The notes under the pieces are model-generated. The model did no database searches and was not told the DNA's origin. It saw only the letters and a program-made list of their open reading frames with translations. The position numbers and the translations under genes are program-made. A DNA stretch of 17,131 nt from DAOVDI01 sp965373045 (GTDB lineage: Bacteria > Acidobacteriota > Aminicenantia > Aminicenantales > Aminicenantaceae), in contig CBDVEQ010000032.1 of NCBI GenBank assembly GCA_965373045.1, positions 1 through 17,131 of the forward strand, read 5' to 3'. Every line of letters starts with the position of its first letter. The stretch's first letter is position 1. Of the stretch, positions 1 through 6,022 are shown piece after piece.

Positions 1-201
1 CCCTCTAGAGTCCTTGTTAAAGGAAGCGATCTGAACGGAATAGTAAAAACCATAGATGCCAACGGCCTTCTAGCCAGGGTCTTCTGTCATGAGCTCGACC
101 ATCTTAACGGAGTTCTTATTATCGATTACCTTTCCCCTTTGAAAAAGAAACTCATCAGGAAAAAATTGAGAAAACAAAGGGAAAAAGGCCTGTTTTTATG
201 A
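1..201 (+). CDS. def: Peptide deformylase, C-terminal 66 codons (5' end outside window)
   Basis: Peptide deformylase removes the N-terminal formyl group from nascent proteins in the cytoplasm, using a metal ion. Frame 1 is open from the first base to a TGA at 199-201. The visible part contains the family's third motif, HELDHLNG (bases 88-111), whose HExxH supplies two metal-ligand histidines and the catalytic Glu. The GxGLAAPQ and EGCLS motifs would lie upstream, outside the window. The tail is basic (KKKLIRKKLRKQREKG), as is usual for the C-terminal helix. The stop overlaps the fmt start as ATGA, so the two genes are probably translationally coupled; def-fmt is a widespread operon. The identification rests on the motif plus the neighbour. 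Confidence 0.93.
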   Translation, partial: PSRVLVKGSDLNGIVKTIDANGLLARVFCHELDHLNGVLIIDYLSPLKKKLIRKKLRKQREKGLFL

Positions 202-1130
202 ATATAGTTTTTTTCGGAAGCCCTGCTACAGCTATTGTCCCATTAAAGGCATTAAAGGATGCCGGCCACAGGATCACACTTGTCGTTACTCAACCAGACA
301 GGCCTTCTGGCCGGGGAAAAAGACTCACACTCTCCCTGGTCAAAAAATTTGCATTGAAGCACAATATTCCCTTATTCCAACCAAATCGGATCCGTAAAGA
401 TCCCATAGCTGAAAAAAAATTACAGGCGGCTACTCCTGATCTGAATATCGTAGTTGCGTACGGTCAGTTTTTGCCAGATTCGATCATTTATTTTCCCAAG
501 TATCATTCCCTCAATATCCATTATTCCCTGCTCCCTAAATACCGCGGGGCTTCTCCGGTCCAATGGGCTATCCTGAACGGTGAAAAAAGTACCGGAGTCA
601 CTATTTTTGAACTCAATGCCAAAATGGATGAAGGCCTTATTCTTGCACAAAAAGAATCTGATATCTTACTTGGCGAAACAGCGGCTGAACTGGAAAGCCG
701 TCTGACAGAGATCGGTACCGAGCTTCTCCTAGATACGATCAAGAAGATCGACAGTATTTCCCCACAGAAACAGGACCATTCTCTGGCCACATATGCACCT
801 CTTATAAAAAAGGAGGATGGACGGACCGATTGGAAATGGAGTGCAGAAAAAATTGAAAATCAGATAAGGGCTTTTACCCCATGGCCATCATCTTTTTGTT
901 ATTATGATAATAAGCGGATAAAGATCATTAAAGGCCAAATGATCTCATCCTCCGGCTACAAGGGCAAACCGGGAGAGATTCTAGTTATTAAAAAACAGGG
1001 GATAAATATTTGCTGCGGGAACGGCAGTCTTTTTTGTATTGAATTACTTCAGCCCGAAAATAAAAAACCCATGAGCGCATATGCTTTTTCTCTGGGAGCC
1101 CGGATAAAAGAAGGGGATATTTTCTCCTGA
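198..1130 (+). CDS. fmt: Methionyl-tRNA formyltransferase
   Basis: The enzyme transfers a formyl group from 10-formyl-tetrahydrofolate to Met-tRNAfMet before translation initiation. Its 310 aa match the usual length of about 310-315. The N-terminal Rossmann-like formyltransferase domain (about residues 1-190) has the GSPATA start and the SLLPKYRGASP signature at 110-120. The catalytic triad is intact at the positions known from E. coli: Asn106, His108 and Asp144. The C-terminal OB-like tRNA-binding domain (about 205-305) contains the AFTPWPSSF stretch. The start ATG lies in the ATGA overlap with def, with a purine-rich stretch (AAAGGGAAAAAGG) upstream. Downstream it converges with the M23 peptidase gene with 16 bp between stops. 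Confidence 0.97.
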   Translation: MNIVFFGSPATAIVPLKALKDAGHRITLVVTQPDRPSGRGKRLTLSLVKKFALKHNIPLFQPNRIRKDPIAEKKLQAATPDLNIVVAYGQFLPDSIIYFPKYHSLNIHYSLLPKYRGASPVQWAILNGEKSTGVTIFELNAKMDEGLILAQKESDILLGETAAELESRLTEIGTELLLDTIKKIDSISPQKQDHSLATYAPLIKKEDGRTDWKWSAEKIENQIRAFTPWPSSFCYYDNKRIKIIKGQMISSSGYKGKPGEILVIKKQGINICCGNGSLFCIELLQPENKKPMSAYAFSLGARIKEGDIFS

Positions 1131-1157
1131 TCAAAAAGAAACGGTGTCAGTTTTCTT
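1131..1157 (-). terminator. Weak candidate terminator at the convergent fmt / M23 junction
   Basis: On the minus strand the end of the M23 gene forms a short stem (AGAAAAC with GTTTCT, one bulged A, 7-nt loop; arms 1150-1156 and 1137-1142) followed by TTTTGA. It overlaps the stop codon and is short and AT-rich, so it is a possible intrinsic terminator at best. Confidence 0.25.
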
Positions 1158-2046
1158 CCAGTATCCAATAGTATGGGTTCTTTCTCACACCGTTTACCCG
1201 GACTTCATAGTGGAGATGAGGACCGGTAGTTTTTCCGGTCTTACCGACCAAACCGATAACCTGTCCCCGTTTGATTTTCTGCCCTGCCTTGACCTTGAAC
1301 TGACTTAAATGGCAATACATTGTTATAACACCGGTCAGATGCGCCACCTTAATAGTATTACCGCCAATCTTGTCATATTTGCAGGATATCACTCTTCCAT
1401 CGGCAGTGGCCCAGATCGGATTGCCGACATTCGTTACGATATCAATACCCCAGTGCATAGCTCTTTTTCCAGTGATCGGGTCATCCCTGTAACCATAAGA
1501 TGAAGACATATATCCCCTGGTCGGCCAGATGGATGGCGTGGATGCCAGTTTGTTTGTTTCTCCTTCGTAATGGACAAGCAGAGTTTTAAGATTTTGTCCC
1601 ATCTGCTCAGCCTTGCTTTCTATACTTTCAAATTTAATGGCAGTTAAATCCTGATGTGTTACAGCAGGAAGAACTGATTGAGTATTTCCAGGCCCACTTC
1701 CTGCTCCTCCTACCTCTCGTAAGGGTTCGCTCGCTTTCAGCCCGGCCATAACATTGAGCTTTTTAACATACTGCTCTATACTGGCCATGTCAGTGCTCAA
1801 TTTATCAAGACGCTGTTTGTATTCCGACAGAGATTCCTTTTGTATTCTGTTCTCCGCATTCAGGTTCCGATACTTTTTACGTGTAACATCCATGGTGAAA
1901 TAATCAATAATGAAGACGGACAATATAAGAATAACTGCAAGTCCTATTCCTGTAAAAATCTTAATCTTTTGTCTTGACAGAGAAATAGTGTGAGACTTTC
2001 CCCCATGATGAGGAAGAATCATGATAGAAAGGAGCTTCTTTTTCAT
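1147..2046 (-). CDS. Membrane-anchored M23 family metallopeptidase (LytM/NlpD-like)
   Basis: Predicted zinc endopeptidase that cuts peptidoglycan cross-links in the periplasm or cell wall. The 299-aa protein has a short basic N-terminus, one membrane segment at about residues 29-50, a charged coiled-coil-like stretch at about 55-100, a Gly/Ser-rich linker (112-122), and an M23 domain from about 174 to the end. Zinc ligands are visible: His198 and Asp202 (HWGID), and His279 within the GPHLHY motif; His246 (MYCHL) and His277 are the expected catalytic partners. All are present, so this is probably an active enzyme rather than a degenerate EnvC/NlpD-type activator. The ATG is preceded by AGGGA at about 6 nt. 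It is separated from the mutase genes by a hairpin repeat and has its own candidate promoter, so it is probably a separate transcription unit. Confidence 0.9.
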   Translation of the reverse strand: MKKKLLSIMILPHHGGKSHTISLSRQKIKIFTGIGLAVILILSVFIIDYFTMDVTRKKYRNLNAENRIQKESLSEYKQRLDKLSTDMASIEQYVKKLNVMAGLKASEPLREVGGAGSGPGNTQSVLPAVTHQDLTAIKFESIESKAEQMGQNLKTLLVHYEGETNKLASTPSIWPTRGYMSSSYGYRDDPITGKRAMHWGIDIVTNVGNPIWATADGRVISCKYDKIGGNTIKVAHLTGVITMYCHLSQFKVKAGQKIKRGQVIGLVGKTGKTTGPHLHYEVRVNGVRKNPYYWILEEN

Positions 2047-2059
2047 TTAATATCCCTAG

Positions 2060-2088
2060 ATTATTATCATTGCTCAGATCAATGTCAA
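2060..2088 (-). promoter_or_regulatory. Candidate sigma70-type promoter for the M23 peptidase gene
   Basis: Read on the minus strand: TTGACA (2083-2088), a 17-bp spacer, then AATAAT (2060-2065). The -35 box is a perfect consensus and the -10 matches 5 of 6. The predicted start would leave a leader of only about 7-8 nt before the ATG at 2046, cutting into the ribosome site, which lowers confidence. Confidence 0.45.
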
Positions 2089-2109
2089 GATTTTTCTCTT
2101 ATCAATTAA

Positions 2110-2204
2110 CCTGCTTTATTTATAAAAATTTGCGATACGTTTAAACATCAACACAATCATCAAAAATTTATTTTATAAATCGCAAATTTTTATAAATAAA
2201 GCAG
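2110..2204. repeat. Intergenic palindromic repeat, copy 1 (perfect 26-bp inverted repeat)
   Basis: Arms 2111-2136 and 2179-2204 are exact reverse complements over 26 bp, separated by a 42-nt spacer. The left end reads CCTGCTTTATTTATAAAA and the inner end of the stem is TTTGCGAT / ATCGCAAA. The spacer, including TTTAAACAT and AACACAATCATC, is nearly the same as in copy 2. The element ends 2 bp from the stop codon of the mutase small subunit (2207). There is no U-tract as in a classical terminator and no ORF. Confidence 0.85.
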
Positions 2205-2206
2205 CT

Positions 2207-2608
2207 TCAAATATTCCGTACATTTGTTTCGATCCATTCCACAATGTCCTGGGTAGACGTACCGGGCAGAAATATCTCGCCGATCCCTGCTTTTTTCAGG
2301 CCGGGAATATCCTTCTCCGGTATGATCCCCCCAGCAATAACAGTGATATCTCTTGCATCCTGGTCCTTGAGAAGGTCCAGGATCTTTGGGAAAAGCACAT
2401 TGTGGGCTCCTGAAAGAATACTCAAACCTATCACATCCACATCCTCCTGAATGGCCGCACTGACAATTTCTTCCGGGGTTCTTCTTAGGCCTGTATAAAC
2501 CACCTCATACCCTGCATCTCTCAACGCGCGGCAAATGATCTTGGCTCCTCTGTCATGTCCATCCAGCCCAGGTTTGGCCACAAGAACTCTTAATTTATTT
2601 TCTTCCAT
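2207..2608 (-). CDS. Acyl-CoA mutase small subunit, cobalamin-binding (IcmB-like)
   Basis: This subunit binds adenosylcobalamin for the mutase large subunit encoded just upstream. From the chosen start it is 133 aa, close to stand-alone small subunits (about 130-140 aa). It has the base-off/His-on B12 fold: D16-x-H18-xx-G21 (LDGHDRG), with His18 as the predicted cobalt ligand, then GLSILSGAH and VIAGGIIP, which line the nucleotide-tail groove. The ATG at 2606-2608 is chosen over a longer in-frame start at 2653 because GGAGGGA sits just upstream. The longer start would overlap the large-subunit gene and add 15 unconserved residues. The gap to the large-subunit stop is 13 bp, so the two are co-translated. 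Substrate choice is set by the partner, not this chain. Confidence 0.93.
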   Translation of the reverse strand: MEENKLRVLVAKPGLDGHDRGAKIICRALRDAGYEVVYTGLRRTPEEIVSAAIQEDVDVIGLSILSGAHNVLFPKILDLLKDQDARDITVIAGGIIPEKDIPGLKKAGIGEIFLPGTSTQDIVEWIETNVRNI

Positions 2609-2621
2609 TGTCCCTCCATCA

Positions 2622-4298
2622 TCAATAGGTGATCGGCTCATCATATTCTCCATAAACGATTTTTAAAGTATCAATAATCTCACCAAGAGTTGCATAATTT
2701 TTCACGCAGCTTAAAAGCAAGGGCATCAGGTTTACTTGATCTTCAGCCGCTTTTTTTAAATCAGCAAGATACCCTTTTACCCGAGTTTTATTTCTTCCTT
2801 TTCGGACTTCTTTCAAACGGGCAAGATGCTGTTCAGCCGTGGAATCATCGATCTCCAGAATAGGGATCCTTTCCTGCTCCATGATGAAATCATTCACTCC
2901 AACAATAATTTTCTCTTTCTTTTCCACAGCCTGCTGATAATAATAGGCACTGTCTAAAATCTCTTTTTGAGGAAAACCCATTTCTATGGCCTTGACCATC
3001 CCACCCATATCATCGATCCTTTTTATATATTCACAGGCTTCCTCTTCCATTTCCAGAGTCAATTTTTCTACAAAATAGGATCCGCCCAGAGGGTCGATCG
3101 TGTTGGTTACTCCGCTCTCGTGAGCAATTATTTGCTGTGTGCGTAGGGCGATAGTTACTGCGTCTTCTGAAGGCAAGGCATATGTTTCGTCCAAAGAATT
3201 GGTGTGAAGAGACTGGGTTCCTCCAAGTACAGCCGCAAGGCCCTGCAGAGCCACCCTTACAACATTGTTGTAGGGCTGCTGTGCCATCAATGAGACTCCG
3301 GATGTCTGTGTGTGGAACCTCAGTAGCCAAGATCTTGGATTGTTAGCCTTGAATCGGTTGCGCATCACATCAGCCCAAATCTTTCTGGCCGCTCTGAACT
3401 TGGCGATCTCCTCGAAAAAATCGTTGTGAGAATTGAAAAAATAAGAGAGTCTGGGAGTAAAAACATCCACGTCCAATCCTCTCTCAAGGGCCCATTCTAC
3501 ATATTCGATGCCGTCTCTAAGCGTGAAGGCCAATTCCTGGACCGCTGTAGCTCCCGCCTCCCGGATATGATAACCTGAAATGGAAATAGTATTCCAGCGA
3601 GGAACCTTCTGCGCACCGTACTCAAAAGTATCCACGATCAATTTCATGGATGGTTTGGGAGGAAATATGAATGTCTTTTGGGCAATGTATTCTTTCAAAA
3701 TATCGTTTTGAATGGTACCGGATATCTTTCGGGGAGGCACGCCCTGTTTTTCTGCAACCGCGATATACATAGCCCATAGAACTGCAGCAGGAGCATTGAT
3801 TGTCATGGATGTCGTGATCTTGTCAAGGGGGATCCGGTCGAACAGGATCTCCATGTCTGCCAGTGAATCGATGGCCACACCGCACTTCCCCACTTCTCCC
3901 TGAGCCAGCGGATGGTCAGAGTCGATGCCCATCAGGGTCGGAAGATGAAAGGCTACGCTTAATCCTGTCTGTCCATGGGAAAGCAAATATCTATATCTAC
4001 TGTTTGTAGCCTCGGCTGTTCCAAATCCTGAAAACTGGCGCATGGTCCAGAGACGTCCGTGATACATGGAACTATGAACTCCCCGCGTATAAGGATATTC
4101 TCCTGGGAATCCTAACTGTGTTGAATAATCAAAATCGTCCAGGTCCATAGGTGTATAAAGAGGATTGATCTTTTTACCGCTGATGGTTGTGTGCTCTTTT
4201 TTCAGAGAGCTTGCTTTGAGAGCCTCATGATAGCTGTTTTGTTTCCATTGCAATAAGGATTTTTTCATTATGTTCTTTTTCGGATTTCTTCCATTCAC
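2622..4298 (-). CDS. B12-dependent acyl-CoA mutase large subunit, isobutyryl-CoA mutase-like
   Basis: A TIM-barrel catalytic subunit of the methylmalonyl-CoA mutase superfamily, 558 aa, without a C-terminal B12 domain; that domain is the next gene. Visible landmarks include YPYTRG (69-73), MYHGRLWTMRQF (78-89), GTIQNDILKEY (194-204), SGYHIREAGA with His244 (241-250), and TQSLHTNSLDE (361-371). In methylmalonyl-CoA mutase the substrate carboxylate is held by Tyr89 and Arg207. Here the aligned residues are Phe89 and Gln207, the pair reported for isobutyryl-CoA mutase IcmA. His118 (AFHLPT) replaces the usual Asp. The likely reaction is isobutyryl-CoA to n-butyryl-CoA, but related mutases cannot be excluded. 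The GTG start at 4296-4298 is chosen because AAGGAG lies 8 nt upstream; an ATG at residue 11 has no good ribosome site. No MeaB-type chaperone or epimerase gene is adjacent. Confidence 0.92.
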   Translation of the reverse strand: MNGRNPKKNIMKKSLLQWKQNSYHEALKASSLKKEHTTISGKKINPLYTPMDLDDFDYSTQLGFPGEYPYTRGVHSSMYHGRLWTMRQFSGFGTAEATNSRYRYLLSHGQTGLSVAFHLPTLMGIDSDHPLAQGEVGKCGVAIDSLADMEILFDRIPLDKITTSMTINAPAAVLWAMYIAVAEKQGVPPRKISGTIQNDILKEYIAQKTFIFPPKPSMKLIVDTFEYGAQKVPRWNTISISGYHIREAGATAVQELAFTLRDGIEYVEWALERGLDVDVFTPRLSYFFNSHNDFFEEIAKFRAARKIWADVMRNRFKANNPRSWLLRFHTQTSGVSLMAQQPYNNVVRVALQGLAAVLGGTQSLHTNSLDETYALPSEDAVTIALRTQQIIAHESGVTNTIDPLGGSYFVEKLTLEMEEEACEYIKRIDDMGGMVKAIEMGFPQKEILDSAYYYQQAVEKKEKIIVGVNDFIMEQERIPILEIDDSTAEQHLARLKEVRKGRNKTRVKGYLADLKKAAEDQVNLMPLLLSCVKNYATLGEIIDTLKIVYGEYDEPITY

Positions 4299-4306
4299 TA
4301 GCCAAA

Positions 4307-4312
4307 CTCCTT
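4307..4312 (-). promoter_or_regulatory. Shine-Dalgarno deciding the GTG start of the mutase large subunit
   Basis: AAGGAG on the minus strand, 8 nt before GTG 4296-4298. It lies only 2 bp from the left end of repeat copy 2, so the repeat forms the immediate leader of this gene. Confidence 0.75.
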
Positions 4313-4314
4313 AT

Positions 4315-4498
4315 CCTGATTTATTCATAAAAATTTGCGATACATTTAAACATTAACACAATCATCTAAAAATTTATTTAATATATCGCAACTTTTTACT
4401 CTATGAGCAAGCCGATCTGCTTTGTTGCGGCGCATTCGCAGTATATTAATACGGCTTCATGTGCCACGCCGTGCATATCGGCCTGTGAATAATCCAGG
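4315..4498. repeat. Intergenic palindromic repeat, copy 2 (two-hairpin form)
   Basis: A 184-bp element bounded by CCTGATTTATTCA (4315-4327) and TGAATAATCCAGG (4486-4498), imperfect inverted repeats of each other. Domain A is a stem formed by 4329-4342 with 4384-4397 (13 of 14 pairs); its spacer closely resembles copy 1. Domain B is a second stem formed by 4408-4420 (CAAGCCGATCTGC) with 4473-4485 (GCATATCGGCCTG), 11 of 13 matching, enclosing a more GC-rich loop. It fills most of the gap between the EF-Tu domain-like gene and the mutase gene. No ORF is seen. Confidence 0.8.
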
Positions 4499-4501
4499 AA
4501 A

Positions 4502-4540
4502 CTTGAATTATTCATAAAAACTGCCGATAGCCTAACATAA
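4502..4540. repeat. Repeat fragment, copy 3 (left end only), in tandem with copy 2
   Basis: CTTGAATTATTCATAAAAAC (4502-4521), then CGATA and a TAACAT motif, resembles the left end of copies 2 and 4. I cannot find the matching right arm or right terminus before the gene ending at 4576, so this is probably a truncated or highly diverged copy. It starts 3 bp after copy 2 ends, in the same orientation. TGAATAAT at the end of copy 2 and ATTATTCA here also form a small inverted repeat. Confidence 0.5.
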
Positions 4541-4575
4541 CGTTGTTCTATGTAATTTTTGTAATATCTCTGCGT

Positions 4576-4836
4576 TTAAGATTCATCACTAATCTTATAG
4601 ACTCTATCGTTTGGACGAACATGGCTTTTTACTTTTAAACCAACCTGCATTCCCTTTTCTGCAATATCAACAGGCTTATAATCCACCTGCATGGAGTCGA
4701 CTTTCTGATAGAGTTCTGTTGTATGACCCTTGATATGGATGGTATTTCCTGTTTCTAATTTTCCTTCTATCATTTCGAGAACAGCCACATTGATCTTAGA
4801 AAAATAATGAATAATCCGTCCGATTTCTTCCTCCAT
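4576..4836 (-). CDS. Stand-alone EF-Tu domain II-like beta-barrel protein
   Basis: An 86-aa protein resembling the single-domain translation elongation factor-like family found in many anaerobic bacteria and archaea. The sequence follows the domain II barrel of translational GTPases: an opening strand (EIGRIIHYFSKINVAVLEM), then EGKLETGNTIHIKGHTT, a loop, and a closing MQVGLKVKSHVRPNDRVYKI. There is no P-loop and no other GTPase motif, so it is not a fragment of a longer gene; the ATG has a strong AAGGAGG a few nt upstream and the stop is clean. Its role is unknown. It sits 81 bp downstream of the SDR gene and upstream of the mutase pair, separated from the latter by the repeats. Confidence 0.8.
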   Translation of the reverse strand: MEEEIGRIIHYFSKINVAVLEMIEGKLETGNTIHIKGHTTELYQKVDSMQVDYKPVDIAEKGMQVGLKVKSHVRPNDRVYKISDES

Positions 4837-4917
4837 CTTTCCTCCTTGTTTCTATTCAAAATTAGCAAATTCAGAGAGTTTTCGCAAGCAGGAACAACAA
4901 CAGGGATAAGGAACTGT

Positions 4918-5676
4918 TCATCCGCAGAGGACAGAACCACCATTAACATTCAATATCTCACCTGTAATATGGCGGGCCAGATCAGAAGCCAGAAAAAGGA
5001 TGGGACCGGCAATATCGACTGGATTAGAAATTCTCTTTAAGGGAATACTTTCTTCAACCTCTTTCCGAAATGCAGGGTCGCTTAATATATCTGCACACAT
5101 ATCAGTATCCACCCACCCTGGTGTCACACAATTTACCCTGATCCCATAAGGCGCCAGTTCCTGTGCCAGAGATTTCGTGAAAGAGATCAAGGCTCCTTTG
5201 CTGGCAGCATAGTGGGAATGGAAAGCCTCCCCTCTGATCCCTGCTGTTGATGATACAATAATAATCACTCCACCATTTCCGGCTTTCATTTCAGGGACAA
5301 CTGCATTGCAGACATAAAAAACACCATCCAGATTGACGCCCATGGTCTCTTTCCATATGCTCTCATCCATGTCCCCTATTTCACCATATGTCCATATCCC
5401 GGCATTGTTCACAACAATATCAATTCCGTTCCATTTCTCAAAAATCTGTCGGACCATTCGCTCAACATCATTTATTTTAGATACATCGGCCTTCAGGATC
5501 AAGCAATTCCGGCCTAACTGCTCGATCTGTTCTTTAACCGACTTGGCAGGTCCGTCCTTGTACGCATAATTGATCGCAACATCACATCCCGCTTCAGCAA
5601 ACAAAAGGGATGTAGCATATCCAATCCCACGTGATCCGCCTGTTACTAATACCTTCTTTCCTGTTAGATCGATCAT
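4918..5676 (-). CDS. SDR family oxidoreductase (FabG-like)
   Basis: A 252-aa classical short-chain dehydrogenase/reductase that uses NAD(P)(H). The cofactor glycine motif is TGGSRGIG (12-19), the structural motif NNAG is at 90-93, and the catalytic tetrad is Asn115, Ser143, Tyr156 and Lys160 (YAASK). The C-terminal pattern PGWVDTDM and GEILNVNGG is typical of the 3-oxoacyl-ACP reductase/3-hydroxyacyl dehydrogenase group. Arg16 after the glycine motif leans toward NADP(H), but this is weak. The ATG has AAAGGA about 7 nt upstream. Being upstream of an acyl-CoA mutase in the same direction suggests acyl-thioester or branched-chain acid metabolism, but no acyl carrier or thiolase gene is adjacent, so the substrate is open. 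Confidence 0.88.
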   Translation of the reverse strand: MIDLTGKKVLVTGGSRGIGYATSLLFAEAGCDVAINYAYKDGPAKSVKEQIEQLGRNCLILKADVSKINDVERMVRQIFEKWNGIDIVVNNAGIWTYGEIGDMDESIWKETMGVNLDGVFYVCNAVVPEMKAGNGGVIIIVSSTAGIRGEAFHSHYAASKGALISFTKSLAQELAPYGIRVNCVTPGWVDTDMCADILSDPAFRKEVEESIPLKRISNPVDIAGPILFLASDLARHITGEILNVNGGSVLCG

Positions 5677-5711
5677 TTTTTTGTCCTTTTCGCAACCTGT
5701 TAATAATTCAT

Positions 5712-6017
5712 CCTGCTTTATTCATAAAATCTGTCGACATTATTAACAATTTTCAATGACTTAAGCCTTGTATATTATTAATATTGTATGCACCAAATTC
5801 AATGCTTACTTTATTGACTTTTTTCTAAATTAAGTCGACATCTTTTCCCCTCCGGGCAAGCCGATCTATTGAAAAAAAGGGTTCTAGGAATCAAGGGGTC
5901 AAGGATTCAAGTGCTTTGAACTAAACTCTTATGTATTTTCTTTTCACTCGAACCCTCGATTCCTCAAATCCTTGAATCCTCTCTTTATAACCAATCTCGA
6001 CCCGTGAATAATCCAGG
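5712..6017. repeat. Intergenic palindromic repeat, copy 4 (long form, with internal inverted repeat)
   Basis: This 306-bp element fills most of the gap between acnB and the SDR gene, which holds no convincing ORF. Its ends are CCTGCTTTATTCA (5712-5724) and TGAATAATCCAGG (6005-6017). Domain A pairs 5726-5738 with 5834-5846 (11 of 13), here built on TGTCGAC/GTCGACA instead of the TTGCGAT/ATCGCAA of copies 1 and 2. After it comes GGGCAAGCCGATCT (5855-5868), shared with domain B of copy 2. The rest is copy-specific and contains the inverted repeat 5890-5968. The right end is 5 bp from the acnB stop codon. Confidence 0.75.
5890..5968. repeat. Imperfect inverted repeat inside copy 4
   Basis: Arms 5890-5913 and 5945-5968 match as reverse complements at 16 of 24 positions, and 7 of the 8 differences are transitions. 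The arms contain short iterations of TCAAGG/TTCAAG. Five of the seven transitions would be G-U pairs in an RNA transcribed leftward, the direction of the flanking genes, and two in an RNA transcribed rightward. Confidence 0.6.
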
Positions 6018-6022
6018 TCAGA

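Noticed and set aside
2110..2204. Copy 1 as a classical intrinsic terminator for the mutase operon
   Set aside because: Stem is long, AT-rich, with a 42-nt loop and no U-tract; repeat-family membership explains it better.
2609..2653. Longer start for the mutase small subunit (15 extra residues)
   Set aside because: It overlaps the large-subunit gene, adds non-family residues, and the ATG at 2608 has a clear GGAGGGA site.
4299..4575. Cobalamin riboswitch before the B12-dependent mutase
   Set aside because: No B12-box-like conserved sequence seen; the gap is explained by repeat copies 2 and 3.
5881..5980. CRISPR-like array in the TTCAAGG-rich stretch
   Set aside because: Units are short, irregular and arranged as an inverted repeat, without constant repeats and unique spacers of regular length.
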